A stretch of 64,000 nucleotides of DNA from an uncultured Eubacteriales bacterium (GCA_902765395.1 CACWZP010000005.1:1-64000), one strand, 5' to 3'. Numbered from the stretch's first letter, positions 41,548-50,341 are shown. The notes: generated by a model not told the origin, from the letters alone. Made by a program: numbers and translations.

Positions 41548-41931
41548 TCAATACAGGTTCGCCAGCCGCAGCGCCTCCTCGTCCTTCAAATGCTCCAGCC
41601 CCGCCCGCACGGTGGACATGGTGCGCAAAAAGTCGTCGTGGTCGGCGCACTCCAGGCAGATTTGCGCCTCGGCGATGGCGGCGTCCACGTCGTGCAGGGC
41701 GTCGTGGCTGGCCAGCATCTCCATCAGGGTCGCCTGTCCGGCCCAGTGCTCCGCCAGGGCCACCATCAGCGACTTGGCGTCGGAGAACCGCTGCTCCTCC
41801 ACGGCCAGCACTGCCAGGCTCTGCAGGCGCTGGGCCTCGTCCACGGCCCCGTCCAGCGCCGCCTGGGACGCCCAGCACACCGCCAGCGCCGCGGCCAGCA
41901 CGGCGAGCGTCAATATCAGCGTCCGCTTCAC
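41548..41931 (-). CDS. DUF4363 family protein
   Basis: A 127-residue protein with an N-terminal signal/membrane segment (ILTLAVLAAALAVCWASQAAL) and a helical extracytoplasmic part. It begins with GTG directly after the stop of the DUF421 gene (no gap), the usual pair in Clostridia. The function is not known. Confidence 0.8.
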   Translation of the reverse strand: MKRTLILTLAVLAAALAVCWASQAALDGAVDEAQRLQSLAVLAVEEQRFSDAKSLMVALAEHWAGQATLMEMLASHDALHDVDAAIAEAQICLECADHDDFLRTMSTVRAGLEHLKDEEALRLANLY

Positions 41932-42648
41932 CTACCAGGCCACCTCCTTCTCCCCGATGGCCTGGAACCGCATCAGCCCGCCGCCCTTCAGCTGCAGCGT
42001 CATCCGCCCGCGGGTGTCCAGCGAGGCCAGGTACACCGCCCCGACCGTCAGCCCCCGCGCCGCCAGCAGCGCCTCCAGCCATGCCCGGCCCAGGCCCGTG
42101 GCCTTCAGGTTGTGGGGCTGGACGCGGCCGTCGGTGATCAGCGCCATGGGCAGGCCCTCGTAGCCCGTCTCCAGCGCCATTTCGGACGCCTTCGGCGCGC
42201 GCTCGGCGGCGGCGGGGAAGGCCGTGATGGTGCCGTTGGCCTCCACGATGGCCGTGCCCACCTCCGCCGGGTCCAGGAAGCCCGCGCCGCGCAGGCCCTC
42301 CAGCAGGTCCGACAGGCTCAGGCACAGCCGGTCCAGCTGCTGCTGGTCGATCTCGCCCCGGTTGATCACCAGCGCGGGCTTGCCGGACACCAGCGCCCGG
42401 AACTTGTCCCAGCGCAGCGAGGCCAGCGTGATGGCCCCGTGCACCGCGAACATCGCCGCCACGGGCAGCAGGCCGTGCAAGAGCGGCGTGGAAACGCTCT
42501 CCATCGGGGAGGAGATCAAATCCGCCAGCAGGATCGTCATGGCCAGCTCGTAGGGCTCGAATTCGCCCAGCTGGCGCTTGCCCAGCGCCCGCATCGTGAC
42601 GATCATCACGATATACAGCAGCGCGCCGCGCAGAAACAGCGTGAACAC
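41932..42648 (-). CDS. DUF421 (YetF-like) membrane protein
   Basis: A 238-residue protein with about three N-terminal membrane segments (ALLYIVMIVTMRALGKRQLGE start). The conserved cytosolic domain has GKPALVINRGEIDQQQLDRL and TAIVEANGTITAFP. The GTG at 42648 is chosen because AAAGGGGGG lies about 6 bases upstream; an ATG at 42681 lacks a clear RBS. Role unknown; related proteins affect spore germination or the envelope in Bacilli. Confidence 0.85.
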   Translation of the reverse strand: MFTLFLRGALLYIVMIVTMRALGKRQLGEFEPYELAMTILLADLISSPMESVSTPLLHGLLPVAAMFAVHGAITLASLRWDKFRALVSGKPALVINRGEIDQQQLDRLCLSLSDLLEGLRGAGFLDPAEVGTAIVEANGTITAFPAAAERAPKASEMALETGYEGLPMALITDGRVQPHNLKATGLGRAWLEALLAARGLTVGAVYLASLDTRGRMTLQLKGGGLMRFQAIGEKEVAW

Positions 42649-42750
42649 GCAGGCCCCCCTTTCCCGTTTAATGCCAATCATGTCTTGTATAGCCTTCCCG
42701 TTCCCGCCAAAAGCATGCGCCCAAAACGCATGAAAGCCATACTACGGGCC

Positions 42751-42779
42751 TTGATTTCGTCGCAATTAGGGTTTATCAT
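42751..42779 (+). promoter_or_regulatory. Promoter of the zinc-ribbon gene
   Basis: TTGATT, 17-base spacer, TATCAT. About 40 bases before the start at 42820. Confidence 0.6.
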
Positions 42780-42819
42780 ATTTAATATAGGAAACTATGA
42801 TCTTTTCACGAGGAAAACC

Positions 42820-43371
42820 ATGGATTATTTGAAGGAATTCGGCAAGCAGGTCTCCCATGTGGCGCGCTCGGTGTCGGGCAAGCCCAAGGGCGGCTCGGAG
42901 CTTTCCCGGCTGAACGCGGAAGTGAAGGCTGCGGAAGATGCGCTGGAGAAGCTCTACGCCCGCTACGGCAAGGCCAGCTATGCCCTGAACCAGGGCTCCG
43001 GCGACGCCAGGGCGCTGGAGGATCTGGCAGTGCAGGTGCACGCGGCCCAGCTGCGCCTGGGCGAGCTGACGGAGCAGCGGGACGCGGCCAAGCAGTTCAA
43101 GCGCTGCCCCAGCTGCGGCGCGGTGCATCCCAGCCAGGCGAAGTTCTGCTCCGCCTGCGGCAAGCGCCTGCCGGACGAGGCCCCCAGGCCCGAACCGATG
43201 GCCGAGGGGGAGTACTGCCCCGGCTGCGGCGCGCTGCGGGAGGGCGGCGAGGCCCGCTGTCCGGTGTGCGGCGCCTACTTTGACGCCCCGGCGCCGGTTT
43301 CCGAGCCGATGGCCGCTTCTATGCCGGAAATCGCGACCGACATCGAAGAACCAGGGGATACGATTGAATAG
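42820..43371 (+). CDS. Zinc-ribbon protein with helical N-terminus
   Basis: A 183-residue protein. A helical N-terminal half (about 1-100) has a coiled-coil pattern. Two zinc ribbons follow: CPSCGAVHPSQAKFCSACG and CPGCGALREGGEARCPVCG. The rest is low complexity, Pro/Ala/Glu-rich. Function unknown; similar proteins act as scaffolds near cell-envelope or secretion genes. The frame is open far upstream, but GAGGA precedes this ATG, and TATCAT-type promoter sequences place the start here. Confidence 0.75.
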   Translation: MDYLKEFGKQVSHVARSVSGKPKGGSELSRLNAEVKAAEDALEKLYARYGKASYALNQGSGDARALEDLAVQVHAAQLRLGELTEQRDAAKQFKRCPSCGAVHPSQAKFCSACGKRLPDEAPRPEPMAEGEYCPGCGALREGGEARCPVCGAYFDAPAPVSEPMAASMPEIATDIEEPGDTIE

Positions 43372-43406
43372 CGGGAAGTCAGTTCCCATACACGGAGGAT
43401 ACAATC

Positions 43407-43841
43407 ATGCAGAACAGACCCAGGTCATCCACATCCCAGGGCGCGACCCGCCGCCCGGCTTCGCAAAGCGCCAATCGCCGCCCGGCTTCGCAAAGCGCGA
43501 CCCGCAGACCGGCTTCGACCCAAGGCGCGACCCGCCGCCCGACTTCGCAGAGCGCCAATCGCCGCCCCGCCGCGCCGCAGCGCACGAACCCCCGGCAGCG
43601 CGCGGCCCGGCAGCGGAAGAACCCGCTGCTCATCGCCGTCATCGCGGGCGTCGTGGTGCTGCTCGTCGTGGCGCTGGTGCTGATCCTGCGCCCCAAGGCC
43701 CCTGCGGCCGCGCCGGTGGAAGCCGCGCCTGCCGAGGTGCAGTCCGTCGCCGTGGAGTACGACGAGCCGATCCCGGAGGACGACGACGGCGTGCCCCCGG
43801 GAAGCAACGCGTCGGACGTGGATGCCGAGCCTGCCGCGTAG
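43407..43841 (+). CDS. Small membrane protein, partial duplicate of the CapA-like N-terminus
   Basis: A 144-residue protein. It starts MQNRPRSS like the CapA-like gene, then has RRPASQSANRRPAS-type repeats (three to four near-copies). A membrane segment (NPLLIAVIAGVVVLLVVALVLIL, about 72-94) ends with LRPKAP, and an acidic tail (EYDEPIPEDDDG) finishes it. The first 8 residues, the membrane segment and the sequence just upstream (GGAGGATA) match the next gene, showing a tandem duplication that lost the enzymatic domain. Confidence 0.75.
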   Translation: MQNRPRSSTSQGATRRPASQSANRRPASQSATRRPASTQGATRRPTSQSANRRPAAPQRTNPRQRAARQRKNPLLIAVIAGVVVLLVVALVLILRPKAPAAAPVEAAPAEVQSVAVEYDEPIPEDDDGVPPGSNASDVDAEPAA

Positions 43842-43895
43842 GGCGATACGACCGAACAGCGGCGCAGCCGCTTTCCAGTTACGGAGGATAAATCG

Positions 43896-45365
43896 ATGCA
43901 AAACAGACCCAGATCATCCGCGCCCCGGCGCATGACCCGCCAGCAGTACGAAGCGCAGAAGCGTCAGAACCGCATCGCCATCGCCATCATCGCGGCCATC
44001 GCCGTGGTGATCATCGTGGCCGTGGTGCTGATCCTGCGCCCCCGGACGCCCGACGCGGTGGCCACCAGCGTCCAGGCCAATCCCATCGGCGCTGAAGTCC
44101 AGTCGGACGCCCCGCAGGAGCCTGTCGAGGCCCCGGTCGCGGCGGTTCCGAACGGCGGCGTGGACCTGGCCGCCCAGATCGCCGGGGATTCCGGCCTTCC
44201 GGAGGAGGAGGGCGAGGCCGATGCCGGGGACGACGAAGCGCCCGCCGAGGCACCTGCCGAGCCCACGCCCGTGCCCCAGATCCCCCAGGCGGTGGATTCC
44301 GTCAGCACCACGCCCCGGCCCGCCGGCGCGCTGCGCTCGGTGCGCATGCGCGTGGTGGGGGACATCATGTTCTGCCAGAGCCAGCTGGTGTTCGCCAAGA
44401 ACAGCGACTATGACTTCCACAACCAGTTTGAGCTGATCGCCGACCAGCTGGCCAACGCCGACTACACCATGGGCAACATGGAGGGCACCATCGGCAAGTA
44501 CAAGTCCAGCAGCTATTCCGGCTATCCCCAGTTCAACGCGCCGGACGTGGCCCTGGCCCCGCTGAAGGACGACGGCATCGACTTTCTGACCCTGGCCAAC
44601 AACCACATGCTGGACCGCTGGAGCGGCGGCGTCACCAACACCGTGGACAACGTGGAGAAGTACGGCTTCGACCACGTGGGCGCCTACCGCACCCAGGCGG
44701 AGAAGGACGCGCCGGTGATCTATGAGGTGGGCGGCATCAAGTTCGGCTTCGTGGCCTACACCCACACCACCAACAGCATGGAGAACCGCGGCGTGGACAA
44801 GGAAGCCGTGGCCCTGGTGCCCTATCTGAAGAAGGCGGACTTCGCCGGGGACGTGCAGAAGCTGCGCGCCGCCGGGGCGGAGGTCATCATCGCCTTCCCC
44901 CACTGGGGCAAGGAATACGTGCGCACCCCCGACGACAGCCAGAAGAAGTACGCCAAGCAGCTGGCCCAGGCGGGCGTGGACATCATCATCGGCAGCCATT
45001 CCCACATGGTACAGCCCATGGGCTACCAGACCGTCAACACGGGCAATGGCACCTCCAAGCAGGTGTTCACCATGTTCTCCATGGGCAACTTCATCAGCGA
45101 CCACGTGGTGCAGTACACCGACAACGGCGTCATCCTCGATTTCACCGTGAACGAGCACGAGGACGGCAGCTTCACCTGCGACAACGTGGGCTACATACCC
45201 ACTTACACCTGGAAGCAGGACGGCGCGGTGCGGGTGCTGCCCTCCGGCAAGTACATCGACAACCGCCCCTCCGGCATGGACGACGAGAACTACAACCGCA
45301 TGGTCGCCAGCTACTACGAGATCGTCGAGATCATCGGCGACAAGTTCCAGCTGATCAACGGGTGA
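43896..45365 (+). CDS. CapA-like family protein (PGA_cap metallophosphatase fold)
   Basis: A 489-residue membrane-anchored protein. N-terminal cytoplasmic tail, membrane segment (about 25-48, RIAIAIIAAIAVVIIVAVVLIL), and a Pro/Ala/Glu-rich stalk (about 50-140). The PGA_cap domain has VVGDIMF, GNMEGTIG, FLTLANNHMLDRW, FPHWGKEY and GSHSHMVQPM, the conserved metal-binding motifs of the CapA/PgsA family. These proteins affect poly-glutamate or envelope polymer handling; the substrate is not known here. Length is normal. Followed by repeats and then ispE. Confidence 0.85.
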   Translation: MQNRPRSSAPRRMTRQQYEAQKRQNRIAIAIIAAIAVVIIVAVVLILRPRTPDAVATSVQANPIGAEVQSDAPQEPVEAPVAAVPNGGVDLAAQIAGDSGLPEEEGEADAGDDEAPAEAPAEPTPVPQIPQAVDSVSTTPRPAGALRSVRMRVVGDIMFCQSQLVFAKNSDYDFHNQFELIADQLANADYTMGNMEGTIGKYKSSSYSGYPQFNAPDVALAPLKDDGIDFLTLANNHMLDRWSGGVTNTVDNVEKYGFDHVGAYRTQAEKDAPVIYEVGGIKFGFVAYTHTTNSMENRGVDKEAVALVPYLKKADFAGDVQKLRAAGAEVIIAFPHWGKEYVRTPDDSQKKYAKQLAQAGVDIIIGSHSHMVQPMGYQTVNTGNGTSKQVFTMFSMGNFISDHVVQYTDNGVILDFTVNEHEDGSFTCDNVGYIPTYTWKQDGAVRVLPSGKYIDNRPSGMDDENYNRMVASYYEIVEIIGDKFQLING

Positions 45366-45485
45366 CCAGGGAGTAGGGAGCAGGGAGTAGGAATAGCGGC
45401 TGCCGCGCTTCTGTAGGGGCGGCGTTGCGCCATTCGCCCTTGCCTTGCCTTTCAAGGGAGGGTGGCGCGAAGCGCCGGAGGGGAT
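45366..45485. repeat. Spacer repeats between CapA-like gene and ispE
   Basis: GGGAGTAGGGAGCAGGGAGTAGG, then GGGGCGGCGTTGCGCC (45418-45433), then a short-form hairpin repeat in reverse (GGAGGGTGGCGCGAAGCGCC). No gene in this 140-base gap. Confidence 0.65.
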
Positions 45486-45506
45486 AAAAAGAAAGAGGAA
45501 CCATCC

Positions 45507-46352
45507 ATGCCAACCATCCAAGCCCATGCCAAGATCAACTGGGCGCTGAACATCACCGGCCGGCGCGCCGACGGCTATCACCTGCTGGACATGCTGATGC
45601 AGACCATCGACCTGGCCGACGACCTGACCGTCGAGCCCGCGGACGGCCTGACCCTCACCGTGGACGGCGCGCCGGCGGGAGAGGAGAACCTGGTGCTCCG
45701 TGCGGCGATGTCGCTGAACCGCCATGCCGGCACGCACTGCGGCGCGTCCATGGCGCTCACCAAGCGCATCCCCGCCCGGGCCGGCCTGGGCGGCGGCAGC
45801 GCGGACTGCGCCGCGGCGCTGATCGCCCTGAACGGCCTGTGGGGGCTGAATATCCCCGATAAAGCGCTGCTCCGGATCGGCGAAAAGCTGGGTGCGGACG
45901 TGCCCTTCTGCCTCACCGGCGGCCTGGCCGTCGTGCGGGGCATCGGCGAGGACATCCTGTCCGTCGAGACCCCGCCCCGGATCCCGCTGGTGCTGGTGAC
46001 GCCCGGGGGCGGTCTCTCCACCGCCGAGGTGTTCAAGCTGTGGGACGCGGGCGGCTGGCCGGAGATCGAACTGGACAACCTTGCCCTGGCGGACGCCGTG
46101 TGCCGCCGGGACCTTGCGGTCGTCGACCGCCTTTGTGCCAACGCGCTCACCGCCCCGGCCATTTCGCTGATGCCGGAGATCGGCCGCCTGATCGACCGCA
46201 TGCGCGCCCTGGGCGCGGGCGCGGCCTTCATGACCGGCAGCGGCTCCACCGTCGTCGGCGCCTTTGATGACCCCGCCGCCGCCCGGGAGGCCGCTGACGC
46301 CATCCCCGGCGCGATCCTGACCCATACCCTCGGCAACGGAAATTTAGCTTGA
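45507..46352 (+). CDS. ispE: 4-diphosphocytidyl-2-C-methyl-D-erythritol kinase
   Basis: A 281-residue GHMP-family kinase of the MEP isoprenoid pathway. Seen: AHAKINWALNITGRRADGYHLLDMLMQTID, the ATP loop PARAGLGGGSADCAAAL (about residues 89-105) and GADVPFCLTGGLAVVRGIGE. Length is normal. The start has AGAGGAA upstream. Its stop TGA is part of the tRNA promoter -35 sequence. Confidence 0.95.
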   Translation: MPTIQAHAKINWALNITGRRADGYHLLDMLMQTIDLADDLTVEPADGLTLTVDGAPAGEENLVLRAAMSLNRHAGTHCGASMALTKRIPARAGLGGGSADCAAALIALNGLWGLNIPDKALLRIGEKLGADVPFCLTGGLAVVRGIGEDILSVETPPRIPLVLVTPGGGLSTAEVFKLWDAGGWPEIELDNLALADAVCRRDLAVVDRLCANALTAPAISLMPEIGRLIDRMRALGAGAAFMTGSGSTVVGAFDDPAAAREAADAIPGAILTHTLGNGNLA

Positions 46353-46377
46353 CATTTCTCCGGGCGCTGTGTATAAT
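46349..46377 (+). promoter_or_regulatory. tRNA-Leu promoter overlapping the end of ispE
   Basis: TTGACA (46349-46354), 17-base spacer, TATAAT (46372-46377). The ispE stop codon TGA is the last part of TTGACA. Confidence 0.85.
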
Positions 46378-46389
46378 ATCTGTGTTCAT

Positions 46390-46472
46390 GCGGTCGTGGC
46401 GGAATAGGCATACGCGCACGTTTGAGGGGCGTGTGGGAGACCGTACGGGTTCAAGTCCCGTCGACCGCACCA
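46390..46472 (+). tRNA. tRNA-Leu (anticodon GAG), CCA encoded
   Basis: Acceptor stem GCGGTCG/CGACCGC, a long variable arm as in class II tRNAs, anticodon loop TTTGAGG (GAG) in stem CGCAC/GTGTG-like, T-loop GGTTCAAGTCC, discriminator A, then CCA. Confidence 0.95.
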
Positions 46473-46476
46473 TCGG

Positions 46477-46503
46477 GCGGACGTCGATACGGCGTCCGCT
46501 TTT
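46477..46503 (+). terminator. Terminator after tRNA-Leu
   Basis: GCGGACG / CGTCCGC hairpin with a 9-base loop, followed by TTTTAT. Confidence 0.75.
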
Positions 46504-46593
46504 ATCATGTCTCCTGATTTTACATTGCCGTGTTATACTGAACCGGTGTGATCGCGGCGGGGAGTCGCTGCGCGAGAGAGGGGAGAGATACCG

Positions 46594-47943
46594 ATGCTTG
46601 AGAGAATATTCCAGCTGAAGAAACACAACGCCACCGTGCGCACGGAGGTGGTCGCCGGCCTGACCACGTTCCTGGCCATGGCCTACATCCTGGCCGTGAA
46701 CCCCAGCATCCTGGGCACGGTGATGGACGCCAACGGCGTGTTCGTCGCCACGGCTGTGGCTTCGGCCATCGCCACGTTCATCATGGGCTTCGTGGCCAAC
46801 TATCCCATTGCGCTGTCGGCGGGCCTGGGCCTGAACGCCTATTTCGCCTACACCGTCTGCATGGGCGAGCTGGGCGGCGCGCCGGACGCCTTCAAGATCG
46901 CGCTGACCGCCGTGCTGGTGGAGGGCGTGATATTCATACTGATGTCGCTGTTCAAGTTCCGGGAGAAGATCGTCAACGGCATCCCCCAGAACCTGAAGCT
47001 GGGCATCACCTGCGGCATCGGCCTGTTCGTGGCCTTCATCGGCCTGGTAAACGCCGGCGTGGTCAAGGCCTCCAGCGCCACGACCGTGGAGCTGGGCGAC
47101 CTGTCCAGCGCGGCGGTGGTGCTGGCCATCGCGGGCTTCGTGGTCATCGCGGCGCTGTCCCACTACCGGGTGAAGGGCGCGGTGCTGATCGGCATACTGG
47201 TCACCTGGCTGCTGGGCATGCTGGCCCAGGCCGCGGGCTGGTACCAGGGCCCCAGCGTGCTGCCGGACTTCTCCGGCGGGCTGAACCTGGTCGCCATCAA
47301 GAACACCGCCTTCAAGTTTGACTTCGCCTGGGTGGCCAGCCACGCCGTCCAGTTCCTGGCCATCGTGATGAGCTTCCTCTACGTCGACCTGTTCGACACC
47401 ATCGGCACGGTGGTGGGCGTGGCCGACAAGGCGGGCCTGCTGGACGAAAACGGCAACCTGCCCCGGGTGGGCAAGGTGTTCATGGCCGACGCCGTGGGCA
47501 CCACCATCGGCGCGTGCCTGGGCACCAGCACCGTCACCTCCTTCGTGGAGTCCAGCGCGGGCGTGGCCGCCGGCGGGCGCACCGGCCTCTCCGCCGTGGT
47601 CACCGGCATATTGTTCCTGCTGGCCCTGGCGCTGAGTCCCGTGTTCCTGGCCATCCCCAGCTTTGCCACCGCCCCGGCGCTGATCTACGTGGGCATGCTG
47701 ATGCTCTCCAGCGCCCGGAAGATCTCCTTCGACGGCGACGTGGCCGACACCGTCGGCGCCTACATGGCCATCCTGATGATGCCCCTCAGCTACTCCATCG
47801 CCACCGGCATCATGTTCGCCATCATGACCTGGGTGGTGCTCAAGGTGCTCACCGGCAAGGTGAAGGACGTCAGTCCCGTCATGTGGGTGGTGTTCGGGCT
47901 GTTCTGCCTGAGGATTTTGACGCTGATCACCAACTTCCAATAA
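46594..47943 (+). CDS. NCS2-family purine (hypoxanthine/guanine) permease
   Basis: A 449-residue, about 12-segment membrane protein. Starts MLERIFQLKKHNATVRTEVVAGLTTFLAMAYILAVNP. Motifs GLGLNAYFAYTVC and VDLFDTIGTVVGVADKAGLLDENGNLP are typical of AzgA/PbuG-like permeases for adenine, guanine and hypoxanthine. Alone in its transcription unit after the tRNA. Strong RBS GAGAGGGGAGAG. No purine riboswitch is visible in the short leader. Confidence 0.9.
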   Translation: MLERIFQLKKHNATVRTEVVAGLTTFLAMAYILAVNPSILGTVMDANGVFVATAVASAIATFIMGFVANYPIALSAGLGLNAYFAYTVCMGELGGAPDAFKIALTAVLVEGVIFILMSLFKFREKIVNGIPQNLKLGITCGIGLFVAFIGLVNAGVVKASSATTVELGDLSSAAVVLAIAGFVVIAALSHYRVKGAVLIGILVTWLLGMLAQAAGWYQGPSVLPDFSGGLNLVAIKNTAFKFDFAWVASHAVQFLAIVMSFLYVDLFDTIGTVVGVADKAGLLDENGNLPRVGKVFMADAVGTTIGACLGTSTVTSFVESSAGVAAGGRTGLSAVVTGILFLLALALSPVFLAIPSFATAPALIYVGMLMLSSARKISFDGDVADTVGAYMAILMMPLSYSIATGIMFAIMTWVVLKVLTGKVKDVSPVMWVVFGLFCLRILTLITNFQ

Positions 47944-47946
47944 CCA

Positions 47947-48210
47947 GCCCGTCCATAAGGGGCGCATTGCTGTGTCAGCGGCGGGCGCGAACGGCGGTCA
48001 CTTGCGCTTGGCAAGCTCCCTTGTTTGCGTCCTTGCTTCCTTGCACTGCACCCCTTCTGGCCGCGCTGGAGGCCGCCCGTCCACAGAGGGCACATGGTCG
48101 TGTCAGTGGCGGGCGCGAACGGCGGTCACTTGCTGATAGCTGTATTGCAGTATCGCCTTTGTCCGCGCTGGAGGCCGCCCGCCCATAAGGGGCACATGGC
48201 TGCGTCAGCG
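47947..48210 (+). repeat. Three near-identical 59-bp direct repeats
   Basis: Copies at 47947-48005 and 48075-48133 (GCCCGTCCA...GGCGGTCACTTGC; about 90% identical) and a shortened third at 48177-48210. Copies 2 and 3 are both preceded by CCGCGCTGGAGGCC. The spacers between them are about 70 and 45 bases and unrelated. No gene in this 400-base gap. Confidence 0.85.
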
Positions 48211-48280
48211 ATATGTGGATTATTAGCCTCCCTCCTCGAGGGAGGTGGCACCGCTTGTGGCGTCGGAGGGAGTTGCGCCC

Positions 48281-48319
48281 GTTCAAAAGCCCCCGGAAAC
48301 TGCGCGTTTCCGGGGGCTT
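48281..48319 (-). terminator. Terminator of the 41-residue protein gene
   Basis: AAGCCCCCGGAAAC / GTTTCCGGGGGCTT with a 5-base loop; on the minus strand it is followed by TTTTGAAC. Confidence 0.8.
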
Positions 48320-48340
48320 ATGCTGCGAATGTTCAGCTGG

Positions 48341-48466
48341 TCAGGAGGCCTGGATGATCCGGCACTCCATGAGCATGGTCATGAAGTCGATCTCGTCCAT
48401 GTTGGCGATTTCGTGTTCGTCCTCGTTGAACCGGTCTTCCCACTGGGTCAGGTTGTCATTGCTCAT
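48341..48466 (-). CDS. Small acidic protein of unknown function (41 aa)
   Basis: I do not recognise this 41-residue protein (MSNDNLTQWEDRFNEDEHEI... ends FMTMLMECRIIQAS). It is rich in Asp/Glu and Met, with no membrane segment. An excellent RBS (AAAGGAGG, 9 bases before the ATG), its own terminator and its own region of DNA argue that it is really expressed. The longer frame upstream (start at 48529) lacks an RBS. Confidence 0.65.
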   Translation of the reverse strand: MSNDNLTQWEDRFNEDEHEIANMDEIDFMTMLMECRIIQAS

Positions 48467-48643
48467 GGGGGGAGCCTCCTTTGCTGATGGCTGCCGGGCG
48501 GCCGTCTCCGGAACACCCAACGGAGCCATTATAACCCTTTTCCCGTCGAAAATCCACTAAAACCGCAGAATGAAATGTGTGAAATATCTCTGTAATATCG
48601 CCGACAAAAAGCCGTCCAAATGGCGGGAGACGGTTCATGGGCA

Positions 48644-48673
48644 TAAAAAACCCGGCGCATATCCTGCGCCGGA
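48644..48673 (-). terminator. Terminator of the MATE gene at 48713-50074
   Basis: Minus strand: ATCCGGCGCAGG, loop ATAT, GCGCCGGG, followed by TTTTTTATG. Confidence 0.8.
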
Positions 48674-48712
48674 TTCGGATGCTGACAAAGCCTGCCGGGA
48701 TGCTGTCACGGA

Positions 48713-50074
48713 CTACGCCGCCACCTGCCTGGGCACCGCCGCCGCGCCCAGCTGCAGGCGCCGCACCGCGCTGAAATAGGCGGGGATCAGCAGCACGTCC
48801 GCCATGACCCAGGCGAAGGGGTTGGCCAGGATCGCGCCGGAGAAGCCGTAGGGCCGCACCAGCATGAAGGCCACGAGCGCGCGCCCCACCAGCTCGAACA
48901 GCCCGGCGAACATGGCGATCCGCGAGAAGCCCAGTCCCTGCAGGGCGTTGCGCAGCACGAAGATGGCCAGAAGCGGTATGAAGAACAGCACCACCATGTC
49001 CAGGTACTGAAGCGCCTTCTGTACGATCTCCGCCTGGCCGCCGGTGATGAACAGGCCGATCAGCGGCGCGCCCCACAGCTTCACGAGGATCAGCGCGATC
49101 ACGGCGTAGACCGACATGATGCCCAGGCACAGCCGCACGCCCAGGCGCACCCGGTCGATGCGCCGCGCGCCCAGGTTCTGGCCGCACCAGGTGGCGATGG
49201 TGGCGCCGATGGCGTCGAAGGGGCAGCAGAACAGCGTGTAGATCTTCGAGCCCGCGCCGATGGCCGCCACCGACGCGGAACCCAGGCCGTTCACCGCCGT
49301 CTGCATGATCAGCGAGCCCACCGCCGTGATGGAGAACTGCGCGCCCATGGGCAGGCCCATGCCGGACAGCCTCTTCAGGCAGGCGGGGTCCAGCTTCCAT
49401 TCCTCGCCCCGGATGCGCAGCACGTCGTACTTCTTGAAGATCACCCAGGTGCACAGCACGCCCGAGAGCAGCTGGGCCGCCACGGTGGCCAGGGAGGCGC
49501 CGGTGACGCCCATTTTGAACACCACGACGAACAGCAGGTCAAGAACCACGTTCACCGCGCAGCTCAGGATCAGGAAGTACAGCGGCGTGCGGGTGTTGCC
49601 CACGGCGCGCAGCACGCCGCTGGACAGGTTGTAGAGCATGATGGCCGACATGCCGCCGAAGATGTAGACGATGTAGTGATAGGCCTCTTCGAAAATGTCC
49701 GCGGGCGTGCCCGTCCAGCGCAGGATGGCCGGGGTCAGGATGACCGTGGCCACTGACATGGCCGCGGACAGGCCGCCGCACAGGTAGATGGCGTTGGCAA
49801 AGTACTTGCGCATGGCGTGGGGGTCGCCCTCGCCGAAGGACTGGGCCACCGGGATGGCGCAGCCGGAGCACATGCCCAGCAGGAAGCCGATGATGAGGAA
49901 GTTCAGCGAGCCCGTGGCGCTGACGCCCGCGAAGGCGTTCACCCCCACGAAGCGGCCCACGATCACGCTGTCCACCAGGTTGTACACCTGCTGGAACAGG
50001 TTTCCCAGCAGCAACGGGAACCAGAAGCCGAATATCAGTTTAATGGGCGAACCATGGGTCATATCGCGAACCAT
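48713..50074 (-). CDS. MATE-family efflux protein (second copy)
   Basis: A 453-residue, 12-segment transporter (PIKLIFGFWFPLLLGNLFQQVYNLVDSVIVGRFVGVNAFAGVSATGSLNF). It belongs to the same family as 40060-41400 but to a different subgroup (the VNAFAGVSATGSL form is common in Firmicutes DinF-like proteins). The ATG at 50074 has TGGAGG upstream. The substrate is unknown. Its terminator follows. Confidence 0.9.
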   Translation of the reverse strand: MVRDMTHGSPIKLIFGFWFPLLLGNLFQQVYNLVDSVIVGRFVGVNAFAGVSATGSLNFLIIGFLLGMCSGCAIPVAQSFGEGDPHAMRKYFANAIYLCGGLSAAMSVATVILTPAILRWTGTPADIFEEAYHYIVYIFGGMSAIMLYNLSSGVLRAVGNTRTPLYFLILSCAVNVVLDLLFVVVFKMGVTGASLATVAAQLLSGVLCTWVIFKKYDVLRIRGEEWKLDPACLKRLSGMGLPMGAQFSITAVGSLIMQTAVNGLGSASVAAIGAGSKIYTLFCCPFDAIGATIATWCGQNLGARRIDRVRLGVRLCLGIMSVYAVIALILVKLWGAPLIGLFITGGQAEIVQKALQYLDMVVLFFIPLLAIFVLRNALQGLGFSRIAMFAGLFELVGRALVAFMLVRPYGFSGAILANPFAWVMADVLLIPAYFSAVRRLQLGAAAVPRQVAA

Positions 50075-50227
50075 GCAAGAGCCTCCAGGAATCACAGGAT
50101 TTGCGGGTTTTCACCTCGCATGGCTTTTCATTTTATCCATTTGCGTGTTAGATAAAAGCGCGTTCGGGTTAAAAGAAATCGACATGATGAATAGGAAATG
50201 TACAGGGGCCGTCTCAAAATGAATACG

Positions 50228-50341
50228 CGCGCAACAAACAGGTGCAGGAGCGCCGTTACGGCGCCCGCCCGGACACGAAACGAATCGTTCTACCTGGCGG
50301 GCAGCGCAACGCCGCCCCTGCAAATGCTTGCCTGTTGTTTG
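50228..50341. repeat. Inverted-repeat element with GGCGGCGCAACGCC core
   Basis: Ends AACAAACAGG and CCTGTTGTTT are near-inverse; inside are GGAGCGCCGTTACGGCGCCC and GGCAGCGCAACGCCGCCCCTGC facing each other. Lies upstream of metH's 3' side, between convergent-free gene ends. Confidence 0.65.

Noticed and set aside
39877..43371. A single giant gene on the plus strand over the MATE, DUF421 and zinc-ribbon genes
   Set aside because: Only the last 183 codons encode the zinc-ribbon protein. The rest is opposite real minus-strand genes and repeats and has no protein-like features.
43440..43590. CRISPR-like short repeats
   Set aside because: The repeats encode RRPASQSA units within one open frame, have no regular unique spacers, and no cas gene is near.
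47947..48210. CRISPR array
   Set aside because: Three copies of 59 bases with unequal spacers and a truncated last unit; too long and too few, and no cas genes.
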